From Microthyrium microscopicum (lineage: Eukaryota; Ascomycota; Dothideomycetes; Microthyriales; Microthyriaceae): 64,000 nt of DNA. The DNA is taken from positions 1,626,538-1,690,537 of the forward strand of contig MU004235.1 in NCBI GenBank assembly GCA_010405405.1. The letters run 5' to 3'. The position numbers were made by a program, and so were the translations under genes. Below are positions 33,484 to 43,261 of the stretch, in pieces. Numbering within the stretch: position 1 is the stretch's first letter; each line of letters starts with the position of its first letter. The notes under the pieces are model-generated. The model saw only the letters and a program-made list of their open reading frames with translations. It had not been told where the DNA came from and did no database searches.

Positions 33484-34570
33484 TCAGTCTACACCGGGAG
33501 CACCTAGAGCTGGAGTTCCCGGTCCCTTTCCGCCCTTCTTTGCTGCTCCTCCACCACCTCGGCCACCCATGAGCATGCTTCCCATCATGTCGAAGAGCGG
33601 GTTTGATTGCGATGGTACCTTGATACCAAAGTACATCTGTCCAATTTCATTCAAGGCTTCATTCCAAGCCGGTACATCTTTCAAGTGGACCTGGAAATGG
33701 CTCCTCAATTGCCGGTATAGGTCCGCGCTTCCTCGCTGAACAGCTAGGAGAAGCAGGCCCAGAAAGTTTAGTAGTGGTATGCTGGGATAGACGCGCAAAT
33801 CTGAGAGTTTGCTGCTGACTTCCTGTACACCCAAGTTTTGACTACTTTGGCCCAATTTGCTGGTGAAGAGGAGGAGGGATTTATTGGCGGCGCGTAGATT
33901 GCCGGTCAGTAGGTATGGGAGTATGGCGCGGGCGGCGTAAAGCGGTGCGGTGTGGGAATCGTCTTCGAGGTACCAGTCGTATTCGAGTTTGACTAGGATT
34001 TCAGGTGAATCTTGCGTGCCGAGAATTAAGTGCTTTTCTGCCTCGTATGGCTCATCCTCTACAACTTCATATTAGCGCATTATGTCAAGACTCGAGAACT
34101 CAACGTACCAGAAGCATAAAGTGATCCTGCGACGTGATGAAGTTCCGGGTCCCCTGCTGGAAACTCGCCGTGCTTTGCAGACCATGCAATCATCTCATTA
34201 ACAAATCTCTTTCGCGTTACTTCGCCACTTGGAAACGCTCTGACTAACGACAAGAGTCGCGCTTTGCTTTGCGCGTCTGGTGTGGTTTCTGCCTTTCCGT
34301 ATGTATCGAGCAGCAGAAGACAGAGGTCACCTCCCGATCCGCCTTGACCTGCTTCTAGGAGAGCCTTGGCCCCGGACGAGAGAATGTCAATGGCAGCATC
34401 GAAATTATCTTGTTTTATGTAGCGCGCGGAGATGACGCGGAGTTGCTGGTGGGCTTCGTAAAAGTCGCCGTCTTTTATTCTGTGTTAAGTTAGCAGTAGT
34501 TGGAGTATCTAAGAGGCTTATTTTGGTACCGTTGTTGCTGGCGGGCGATGGTCTTTTCGATTTTAGACAT
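33484..34570 (-). CDS. GET4: Get4-like component of the tail-anchored protein targeting pathway, 328 aa
   Basis: Three exons: 34570-34530, 34479-34109 and 34058-33484. The introns are 50 nt each and all junctions are in phase (987 nt). The N-terminus MSKIEKTIARQQQR is followed by a helical alpha-solenoid (DGDFYEAHQQLRVISARYIK; DAAIDILSSGAKALLEAGQ; GGDLCLLLLDTYGK). The C-terminal part LLNFLGLLLLAVQRG...VPAWNEALNEIGQMYFGI is the strongest family match. The tail is Gly/Lys-rich. In yeast and animals Get4 with Get5 hands tail-anchored proteins from Sgt2 to the Get3 ATPase in the cytosol. It lies tail-to-tail with FAF1. A 19-bp repeat cluster (C) sits about 150 bp upstream of its start, in its promoter. 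Confidence 0.88.
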
Positions 34571-34716
34571 GGTAACTTAGCACGTCTTGAAAGGGGGAAA
34601 TGCGGAAGTGGAAAACAACTGAGAACTTGATACGGTTGGGTTGAAGGCGGAACACAGCTTGCATGACGTTGGGAGGTTCGATGTGGTGGGCAACCAGGTG
34701 ACAAAATAAATGGCGC

Positions 34717-34750
34717 GTTCCCATCGAGTTTGATGTCTCCCATCGCACCT
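34717..34750 (+). repeat. 19-bp-period repeat, cluster C (2 units)
   Basis: TTCCCATCGAGTTTGATG and TCTCCCATCGCACCTC; the CCCATCG core repeats at exactly 19 bp. Confidence 0.6.
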
Positions 34751-35104
34751 CTTAAACAAAAGCTACTTTAATTCCCACCGCATTCGATGGGGAATCGAGT
34801 ATTTATTACACGCATTGAATAGGAATAAAATACCTCGGATTCTCATACTTGGTAGGAGCGTGCCACTTATTTCGTAGCCCAGTTGGTGGGGATTCTGGGA
34901 AATGGAAGTCCCTCCAACATGGATTTCAAGTCCAACTTCATCTCTTACGGAGTCTTCACTGCTGCTCTCCTCTCCCCTACTCTCCATCCTCACTTCGACA
35001 TACTCGTCTGCATTTAAAAGGACTAAATATTTGGAAAATTGGCGTGTTCCCAACAGCTTTAATGGCTACTCGCTGCTAGTTACCCATTGACTCGGCATTA
35101 TCCT

Positions 35105-35175
35105 TGCAATCGAGTCGATTTCCCCATCGAGTGCTTTTCTTCCCACCAAGTGCATTCTTTCTTATCAAGTACTCA
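35105..35175 (+). repeat. 19-bp-period repeat, cluster D (4 units)
   Basis: Units AATCGAGTCG, CCCATCGAGTGC, CCCACCAAGTGC and CTTATCAAGTAC. Core steps are 17, 19 and 19 bp. It ends about 450 bp upstream of the zinc-cluster regulator. Confidence 0.65.
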
Positions 35176-35620
35176 TTGAATACTCAAAATATAGACCAAA
35201 TAATCGAAAACAATGGGGAACGCAATGGAATCTCTTACATACGGACACCCATATCGCCAATGAGCTCCACGCGTGTTCGGCAGGAAGCCTTGATGCTGCA
35301 GTGTTATATTGCCAATCTGAAGTGAAGCAAACACATAAGTACTGAATAAAGATTCCCGCGCTGGCCCTCGAGCTCATGCACAAGCTAACCTACTAATATA
35401 ATACAATGTAATAACTGATGTGGAGTAGTTTTGTCGTTGTGCCAACGCTTTCTTAACCCCGAACACGACGGCCTCGGAGCAGAACCCTACAAAAGATCGA
35501 GCTCCCTGTAGTTTCAATTATTCTGTTCCAAACTCCGAAGACTCTCATAGCACCAATTTTCTTTCAAGGTTCCCAAGATGTCTCTACATCGCCACCCATC
35601 TCGTCGGTGATAGTGGCATA

Positions 35621-37480
35621 ATGGCATCTGCTACCAAGAAAGCGCCTCGTGCCGAGCGGCGACGACGCAATCGCCGGCCGAAAGCTTGCCGTCTGTGTCG
35701 GACAAGAAAAGTGCGTTGCGACTATCAGCAGCCTTGCGGTACATGTGTACTGCGTGATCATCCACAGCTCTGCGGTTATGACGGGATATCTATCGCTTTC
35801 CAAGAACTATCGCATTTTGCCGTCAAATCTCCAACCATCCAAAGTACATCTAAGGCTCCTTGCTCTTCGCAAAGTCCTTGCTTGGAAACTCCACGGCAGG
35901 ACGGTGTTGATGGCGCAACAAGTCGGTCTGGAACTTTGCCTAATGAAGTGCTCGACATCCTCGACCATGTGGCCACCAACGCAACCGCGAGCCGCGAGAC
36001 TGACGCCGATACTGGCCAAGTGACATTTGTTGGCCGCCGCGCTCACGCTACTCTCTTCCGCACGCTTCTTGAATATCTCCCTAAGAAAACACTTCCTCTT
36101 CCCAACTCAGTCGAGGCGATCTTCGGCGTAACAAACCGTACGATATCACAACCATTTGTATCCCTCTGGAACACCACCGCACGCGTTACTATTGGAGACA
36201 TCATGCGCTCCCTACCTTCGGCTGAGACTTGTTTGCGGTATTACAGCTCCTACCAACAAGTCAGCCATCCATTCTTTCCCGTAATACATGACCTCGGAGC
36301 GTTCGAGCGCAATCTTTGCGCGGTCCTCGAGCGGCTCGTTGCACAAACAGAGGAATCTTCATCATCTTCGACGCAGCTGGCTGGCGACTTGCCACGTGCT
36401 GAGCTGGCAGGATATGCCTTACTCTTTGCAGTCCTCGCATCGGGGTGTCAATGTTGTCTTGTTGCCGAAGACGATAATCAGCTCGCTCTCTCCTCCCGCG
36501 TGTTCGTAGCGTGCTCATTCGAATGCCTGAGTATAGCCAACATGTTTGTCAGTCCTTCTCCATCGACAATCCAGGCAAACTTGATTCTCGCCAGTGTTAT
36601 TTGCAACGATGGCAATCCCGGAGTTACCATGAGTATGCTCGGCATGGCCGCACAGCAAGCCCAAGGTTTGGGTATGCATACCAGGTGCGAGTGTTTGTGC
36701 AGCTCACCCACCTGCGAATGTCTAGAAACCGTTCAGCCCATTTGGAGAGCTATAATGATACTGGATAGTAGATTGTCTCTGACTTATGATCGAGTTCCAG
36801 TCACTACCCTCTCAGAAAGCTATGACCATATACAGTCTCTCAATTGCGCCTCACGTTTGGAGTTCTGGAATTGCTCGTTCAGCTTGCACCGCCTGCAACT
36901 TCAATGGCAGTCACTTGGAAGTAAAACCACTCATACATCAATTCCAGTAAAAATCATAGAGTCGTATTTGAAGCATACGGATCAACTGGGTCGATTTGCA
37001 TTATCCGACAAGTCAGCGCTATGTAATCCCAGCTCCGTGCAAGCAACTCTCGAGCAACTTCTATTCACGCTGCACCTCAATTTCTTCGAAGGCACACTAC
37101 ACCTCCATGCCGCTATATCCCCTCTCCATTCTACAACAAAGCGAGTCCGCCACTTCCACGCCGCAACTTCAAATTTTTGTTTAGTGATCAAGTCATATCT
37201 CAAGCTTTGGCGGCTTTCACCAATTGCAAAGCTTTCCTGGGACGTGATCCGCGCTTTCAAGTCATCCGCAATTATGCTCGCCGCGTTTGAGGTCATTCTT
37301 CGTGATAACTTGTCGGGCGGTGTACTGAAGCAGTTGGCGAAACTGATGGAGAACGGTGAGAGCTTAAGGACTTGGAGAGATGATCCGGTGCCATCGTCTT
37401 GTCAGGCAGGTGTTGAGACACTGAGGAGATTGCTCGCATTGCGGTACCCTTCGCCTGTTGCGGACCCTGATGACGGTTGA
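35621..37480 (+). CDS. Zn(II)2Cys6 transcription factor, 619 aa
   Basis: Intronless frame from the ATG at 35621. A basic N-terminus (AERRRRNRRPKA) leads into the binuclear zinc cluster, with Cys at 23, 26, 33, 39, 42 and 51 (spacing C-x2-C-x6-C-x5-C-x2-C-x8-C) and the basic recognition loop RTRKVRCDYQQP. A Ser-rich linker follows. The middle homology region shows YYSSYQQVSHPFFPVIHDL, typical of the fungal-specific regulatory domain, with LGMAAQQAQGLGMH later. Such proteins are nuclear, bind CGG-containing sites and often control adjacent metabolic genes. Here that would be the convergent CoA-transferase and the GH32 gene, which is only proximity. Repeat clusters D and E bracket this gene. Confidence 0.9.
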   Translation: MASATKKAPRAERRRRNRRPKACRLCRTRKVRCDYQQPCGTCVLRDHPQLCGYDGISIAFQELSHFAVKSPTIQSTSKAPCSSQSPCLETPRQDGVDGATSRSGTLPNEVLDILDHVATNATASRETDADTGQVTFVGRRAHATLFRTLLEYLPKKTLPLPNSVEAIFGVTNRTISQPFVSLWNTTARVTIGDIMRSLPSAETCLRYYSSYQQVSHPFFPVIHDLGAFERNLCAVLERLVAQTEESSSSSTQLAGDLPRAELAGYALLFAVLASGCQCCLVAEDDNQLALSSRVFVACSFECLSIANMFVSPSPSTIQANLILASVICNDGNPGVTMSMLGMAAQQAQGLGMHTRCECLCSSPTCECLETVQPIWRAIMILDSRLSLTYDRVPVTTLSESYDHIQSLNCASRLEFWNCSFSLHRLQLQWQSLGSKTTHTSIPVKIIESYLKHTDQLGRFALSDKSALCNPSSVQATLEQLLFTLHLNFFEGTLHLHAAISPLHSTTKRVRHFHAATSNFCLVIKSYLKLWRLSPIAKLSWDVIRAFKSSAIMLAAFEVILRDNLSGGVLKQLAKLMENGESLRTWRDDPVPSSCQAGVETLRRLLALRYPSPVADPDDG

Positions 37481-37567
37481 AACAACGGGATTGAAATACA
37501 ATACGGGCCAGCTCCATGTGACCCACTGAGACTGGACGCAGAAAGTGAAATTTTCCTGTACCGCGTC

Positions 37568-37645
37568 ACATTTCCCATAGCACTCCATGGCTTCCATCAG
37601 ATGCGTTTCAGATCAAGTGCTATGGGGCTCATCGAATGCGATGGA
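37568..37645 (+). repeat. 19-bp-period repeat, cluster E (about 4 units)
   Basis: CCCATAGCACTCC, TCCATCAGATGC, AGATCAAGTGC and CTCATCGAATGC. Steps are 19, 16 and 19 bp. It is the most decayed cluster and partly rearranged. Confidence 0.55.
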
Positions 37646-37723
37646 GTTTCATGGTCTCAGCTCGCAAACTCAGTGCTACATGGCCATTCCAACGACATCT
37701 TTTGATTGGACTAAAAAGATCAC

Positions 37724-37776
37724 ATTTCCCATCACACTCGATACGTCACAAGTATTCTACATTTCTGATGGGAAAT
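37724..37776. repeat. 11-bp inverted repeat containing the CCCATC core
   Basis: ATTTCCCATCA (37724-37734) and TGATGGGAAAT (37766-37776) are exact reverse complements across a 31-nt loop. This is the only place where the 19-bp core appears in both orientations as a perfect stem. Confidence 0.65.
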
Positions 37777-37955
37777 TGACTAGTCGATAATAGCACAAAG
37801 CGCATTGGAGCCAACGAACCTGATGGAAGCGGCGCGCATTTGGTTTCTGACCAGTTGGCAAGCCTACCTACCCAGAGCTTGAACCGGTAATTGAAGTGGC
37901 AGTTCTTTCTATTCGTCTCTAGCAAGAATCCGTATAGAACACCTTGAACGAAAGA

Positions 37956-39855
37956 TCAAAGCCACTTCGCCTCATCTGACCCCGGCATACACGACCCACT
38001 TTCAAAATCAAACACAACTTCTGGTTTCCCATCTTGACTCTCTACAGAAACGATTCGCCTCCAGTCAAGATACGTTGCTTCCTCACCCTCTAAACCCCAT
38101 CGCATGATACCTTTCGTGAATCTTGCGCGGTCCCAAAGTTGACCTGGCCCGGTACCGTTGGATTTCATGGTGGTTTGCAAAAGCATTGGAACCATCTCAA
38201 AGAATCCAGTATGGTGCCTTGGGAGAAACCCTGGGTGCAAAGCGCGCAGACTGGCCTTCGTCTGGGAGGCGTGCAGTCCGACTTCTCGGATAAGCCAATT
38301 ATTATATGTGTTCAAAGCAATGTCAACGTTGTAACAGCCGCCTTCTGATGCTCGACGGAGAAGAGCTTGCATGATTGCAATTCCGCCAGCTAGTCCAGTC
38401 CTGTAAAAGCTCAGTATCAGATCTCTGGCGCATACATTTATCTCGTTTGCAACTTACTGGGAGTCAGAGTTGGGGAATAGCGGCATGACTGGTTCCTCCA
38501 ACCCTAGAAACTTTCCTTGCTCCCACGACGCGCCGGTGACCTAGGAGTCAGTCAGCTTTCGAAATTCCAACCAACGACCAGGCTTGAGACTTACGGCATC
38601 ACTGACTGGTTGATACCCGGGTCGACCACTCCATTCGCCAGTCCAGCCATAGCAGTTCACCCGACAGTAAACGATCCCCTTGCCCCGACGCCTAGCAAGC
38701 TCGTGGGCCCAGTTGCGTCCGAGACCCAATTTTTCAAACACACCAGGCCTGTAACTGTTGACGACCACGTCCGCTTCTTTGAGTAGCTCATCTAGTTGGC
38801 GCTTACCTTCCGCAGACTTGAGATCGATATTAGCATCTCGCTTGCCAAGCTGTCCATCGGCAATGAACGGTAGAGCGTCCGGCTGGGTGTCTGTAGAAAC
38901 TCGCAAGACATCTGCACCCATCAAAGCCAAAACTCGCGTCACTGTTGGCCCAGCAATCACTTTCGTCAGATCAAGCACTTTAATACCTGCCAATGGCTGA
39001 CCTCTCATCTGACTTTGTTGTGGCCAGGGAGATGGTGGAAGCTGCTCGTGAGATGTGTAGATCTTATAAAGCGATTCTTGGATGTTCGATTTGCCGTGGC
39101 TTGTAGCCGCATACTCATCGATCGTTCGACAAGTCGCACCTGGTTGCAGCCATCTCTCGTTGGCCTCGGCTTCCAGGGCCATACTCTCTCTTTCCGCCAT
39201 GACGCCTCGATAGATATCTTTGATGGCTCCGATGTGCTCAACGCCTTGCAGATCAGGACGATGTGCCGGTAGATCTAGCATTTGAAGTGTCGGCGTCGCG
39301 TTGAGACTTCCGTGTAGCTGGAAGTATCGCTCATCGCTCGTCTTGTAGCTGAACACTTATCAGCGACAACTCTTTTGCTTCCTTCGCTACTCACATATTT
39401 GATGCCTGATTTCTATACATCTCCACATTCCGTCCCTTGTCAAGATGAGCGGCTCTAGGCGCAACTTTACTCTCTATGAAGTTCTTCCCGTCGATCTGGA
39501 ACAGGAAGACGGAGCAGAGCATTAGAGTCGCCGAGTACACGTCTACTACAATTTTCTTTGGCTCGCCAGCATTGTATCGCTCGCGGCAGATGGCGTTGGC
39601 GAATAGGCCGATGACAGCCCAGAGGGCTGAAGCGGACTCTGACATCTTCAGTGGTGTAGGTAGAAATGAGCCAACTTCTGGCGTGAAGACGACGGATGAT
39701 GCGTAGTTGGTCACTTCCCATGGCATCTTCAAGTCGGCGTTATTGATCAGGAAGGTTGCCAGAATTTCTTGAGCGGAGGATGGGATTGAAGAAGGTAAGG
39801 TATCAGGAGGGATCGTGTGAGTGCCATCGAGAGGGATGGGAGACTTGTTATCCAT
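37956..39855 (-). CDS. CaiB/BaiF family (family III) CoA-transferase, 580 aa
   Basis: Four exons: 39855-39395, 39348-38596 (38595 by the best phase count), 38540-38458 and 38400-37956. With the 38595 boundary the exons sum to 1743 nt in phase. The central part has the family III core: GIKVLDLTKVIAGPTVTRVL, then LMGADVLRV, LKSAEGKRQLDELLKEADVV and GVFEKLGLG. The distal exons give a Gly-rich TGLAGGIAIMQALLRRASEG segment. Relatives move CoA between carboxylic acids (for example carnitine, formyl- or succinyl-CoA) or racemise methylacyl-CoA. The N-terminal 300 residues look like a diverged second copy of the fold, as in long fungal members. The substrate is not deducible. It is convergent with the zinc-cluster regulator. 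Confidence 0.85.
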
Positions 39856-40747
39856 TTCTGATTAAGGGTATGGACTTGAAAGTCGAATCGATACTGGTAG
39901 TATGTCACAGTAAAGGCTGTAGGATGTGGATATTCCGATTCAGTTCAAACAAAGGACCTTTGCTGGTTTATATATCTCAACGTTTTACAGGATCATACTA
40001 GAAAGGTAAGATCGATAATTCACGTTCCGTTAAGTACCTTGTCACTTAACCCCGAATACTTTCGAGCTTGTGATATTATGACATGGCGCCTGTCCCAAGC
40101 ACTCCAGGATACATAAGATAGCTTCAGAGCCTCACAAAAGCATGACTTTGACGCAAAACCCAGCTTAGGATGGCGACCAGGAGGTATTGATGACCTGGCC
40201 GTCCATTCGGAGGCATCGATACGAGCATCTCGCTGCGATGCTCTCAGCAATAAATCATGTTGATCAGATAGCTGTACCATTACTGAGGGATTGTCGCAGT
40301 TCGGGCTCAAGCAGACGTTATAGCTATCTTGCTTTGCTTAGACTACCGTGTAGTTAGGTTTGAAGTGTCGTGGATCATTTGTGTCAGCTTTCAAGGGTTA
40401 CTAGAAGTGTTTCGGGCCGAATATAATGGCTACTACTAACATGTATGTACTTTCATTATTTCGGCGTTATGCAAGCGCTACAGAGGCAGATGACAGCTCC
40501 CAATTCTAATCTCCGAGCGGTCAGCAGTTCATCAAGTTATCTTCTATCTTGAAGACATGCTCGGCACATGTGCTTCTTCGAGTGACATTTGTGTCTTTGC
40601 AATTCAGCGTTTGATACTTGAAAATGCAACGAAACATGATTCGTGTGTCTGTCGTGAAAGAATTCGGGGACCAATATGTTGTTCAACGCAAAATGAAAGA
40701 CTGCCAATTTGTTTACTTGACCTTCCTACTATCCACCGAAGAAGCTG
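39856..40747. other. Intergenic, promoter of the CoA-transferase and 3' flank of the GH32 gene
   Basis: No coding evidence; a 76-codon + frame at 40557 has no recognisable feature. Confidence 0.45.
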
Positions 40748-42580
40748 TCAACGCAATAATTCATTGTTTCTAGCCCTCAATCTCTGAACCGTCACCGTCA
40801 AATTGGCCCATCCGGGAATCTCCTTGCTCCTTAAATGAACGATATCGAGAGGCGTACTCGGAAACATCGTTATCGTCCCAGCCTTCACTCCCCCATTGAG
40901 ATAAACCTCAAGAATCGAACGATCCATGATAGCTTGAAACTCCCACCTTCGTGAAGCAGGATTGTGGAAAGGCAGAAGAGGCGGGACCTGTCTGGCCATC
41001 ATCTGATTCATCGAGGGATCACTCAATGTCCAATTTTTACTCGCCTGGCTACGATCACAAACAAAATCTGCCATCCATGTCCCAAAGATGACACTACAGA
41101 GCAATTGCTCTTCGCCTGATGAAGACTTGAATACAAGGTCGAGATTAATCTCCACCGGGTCAGCATTGTCTGGCATCATCACGTACTTAGCTTCGATAAG
41201 TATAGCTTCTGAGTTCGTGTATGCTACGCTTTGATCTAGCGCTTGGCGTACAGTGATATTAGCGTGCACTTCATCTTTCAGCCCCTCTAGGCCAACTGGA
41301 CGACCGAAATAGGACAGATCACTTTCATCGGCACCATGCGGTGAAGGATTGTGGATGAGATAGCCCTCTCTTGGACCAGTAAGTATGCCCCTCCAGCCTT
41401 CTCTGGATCCCGTTCGCACTGAGCCAGCATACTGGAGGTTTGAAGCCCACCCAAGACTAATCACAGGAGCTCCGTCCGCAAGACCAAAGAAAAACTGGCT
41501 TGCATGGTTGTCAGGTCCGAAGTCAATAAAGCGGTCCGTACGATCATCAACGGGACTGAAATGTGTGCCATTGAACTTTCCTGGGAAGTAGCGTGTGATG
41601 GAACCTCCATTGAGAGGCGATCCCCTGGCTGATGAGACAAGAAGAATATAATCTCCAAAGTCGAGGACTTCACCGCCAGGAATTGTAGGAAGATTTGTCC
41701 AGTTCTTTGCACCAGTCGTTTCGACTCGTGGGATGGGCACAAGATTTGGGCCATTAAATTCGTTTCTGGAGCCAACGAGGTTCTGATTCTTGTATACAGA
41801 AGCAAAGGTCCAATCCAAAAGGTTTGAGGACGTATATATCTCGACAATGACCTTCTTCGCAATCACCATGATCCATTTCTGAGTCTTTGAATGCCAAATC
41901 ACCTTGGGGTCATGCATGCTTTCAGTGTCCATCGAGGTAGCCAGAGGGAGATTGTTGGCGTACTTGGTAAAGCTGAAGCCCCCGTCTGTAGAGTAGGCAA
42001 GTGCTTGCTCCTTTGTCTTCTTGGTCAGATGATATTGTGTATAGATCGCAACAACACCGTCTTTTTGCTTCGGGAAAAAGCCAGACGTATTGTTCTCGTC
42101 GATTACAACTGAGCCACTCAAGCTTTCATATTCATCGCACTGTATTGCAATGGGCTGCATCTTCCAATCATATAAATCTGTCGATATCGCGTGCCCCCAA
42201 TTTCTACATGGCTCAGGGTCAGGAGCGGTGGACTCAACTGTCGTCAGGTTAGACTTGCCACGTCTCTTGCTTTGGTACTAACACTCAAAATAGACGTGCC
42301 ATATCTTATTGGCATCAATGAACAAGCCATTTGGAGCACCGAGCCAATCCACTGGCAATGTAAAGTGTAAATTTGGGTGGTTATCATGATCCTGCGCATA
42401 TTTGTACACAAATGGGAATATCAAGTAGCCTCCAAAATAAAGGTACTGAAGTATTAGCACAGCCAACAAGGAAATCCACGGACGCTTGATGTGTGCGGCA
42501 AAGCTCCTGAGCTGTGGTACTTGATGATGCGTGATATGTGGTGTTCTTAGCTTCTCCCAGCTCTTTTCAGCAGAATCCAT
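40748..42580 (-). CDS. Membrane-anchored GH32-family protein lacking the catalytic nucleophile, 595 aa
   Basis: Two exons, 42580-42283 and 42237-40748, in phase (1788 nt; donor GTTAGT, intron 45 nt). Residues 34-58 form one hydrophobic helix after a basic, Pro-containing cytosolic segment: a type II anchor instead of a cleavable signal. The beta-propeller matches GH32: LHFTLPVDWLGAPNG, NWGHAISTDL, LSGSVVIDENNTSGF, MHDPKVIWHS and NEFNGPNLVPIP. GH32 enzymes split sucrose or fructans using the Asp of WMNDPNG. Here the block reads WLGAPNG, with Ala82 in place of that Asp, and RDP is HDP. The Glu of the acid/base block seems kept. The C-terminal beta-sandwich (DRSILEVYLNGG) is intact. So a sugar-binding or sensing pseudoenzyme is more likely than an invertase. 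Confidence 0.85.
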
Positions 42581-43261
42581 TTTGGCTGAATTTCTGATAG
42601 ATCAGCGTCTGAAGAAGACACTTGGTCAGACTTCATAAAACGGTTCTGGCCATTATTGCTGCCTGCTTATCTCGTATCAACAGCCAAGAACATAACGTTT
42701 TGTCGCCGGACCACTTCGTGAAGACAGACCAATCAAGTCATGATCTCCCTTGCTGCATCATCAGGGCGCAAACATGCGGGGTCGAAGAGTGGCATGTGTC
42801 ACCTCCACCAGGTTACTGGAGGATATTACAGTACTGGCAGATGAATTGTTAAAGACCAGAGTGGTTAGGTATCGGGTGGAAGTTGGGAGTATGAAGGAAG
42901 GAACAATGGAAGTAGTAAACAAAGCCCCTGAACCAAAATGGCTAGTACCAAGCAAGACAACAACAATTAAATAACATCGCGCTAGCTGCTCACCAGTACA
43001 AATTCAATTATTTATTTAAAGCTTTCAAGAGTTTTGTGACACAGTAGTTGAAGCACAGCACAGAACTGGCACGAATCAGGCATAGTTGAAGCCTAATAAG
43101 CACCAGTTAAGGTATATCCCTACTGGACCAAGGTACATTGTACAATCCTGCAGCACATCATCTTTAGTGGCTACATACTATGATTGCAGATCTTTGCGGG
43201 ACCACAGATAAGCTCTCAACCTCATAGCTAAACCTCACAGCAATTTGGCGTATTTACTCGC
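42581..43261. promoter_or_regulatory. Divergent promoter between the GH32-like and aminopeptidase genes
   Basis: About 680 bp without coding signal. AT-rich with TATTTATTTAAAG near 43010. Shared control of the two genes is possible but not shown. Confidence 0.4.

Larger units (their letters stand above)
34571..35620. promoter_or_regulatory. Divergent promoter region between GET4 and the zinc-cluster regulator
   Basis: No coding signal. It holds repeat clusters C and D and a CCCACCGCATTCGATGGGG stretch with opposed CCC/GGG ends near 34774-34793. Confidence 0.45.
37481..37955. other. Convergent 3' intergenic region with repeat cluster E
   Basis: Between the stops of the regulator (+) and the CoA-transferase (-). 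It holds cluster E and an 11-bp inverted repeat (37724-37776). No gene. Confidence 0.5.

Noticed and set aside
35621-42580. A biosynthetic gene cluster made of the zinc-cluster regulator, CoA-transferase and GH32 gene
   Set aside because: No backbone synthase, P450 or transporter is present; only adjacency supports it.
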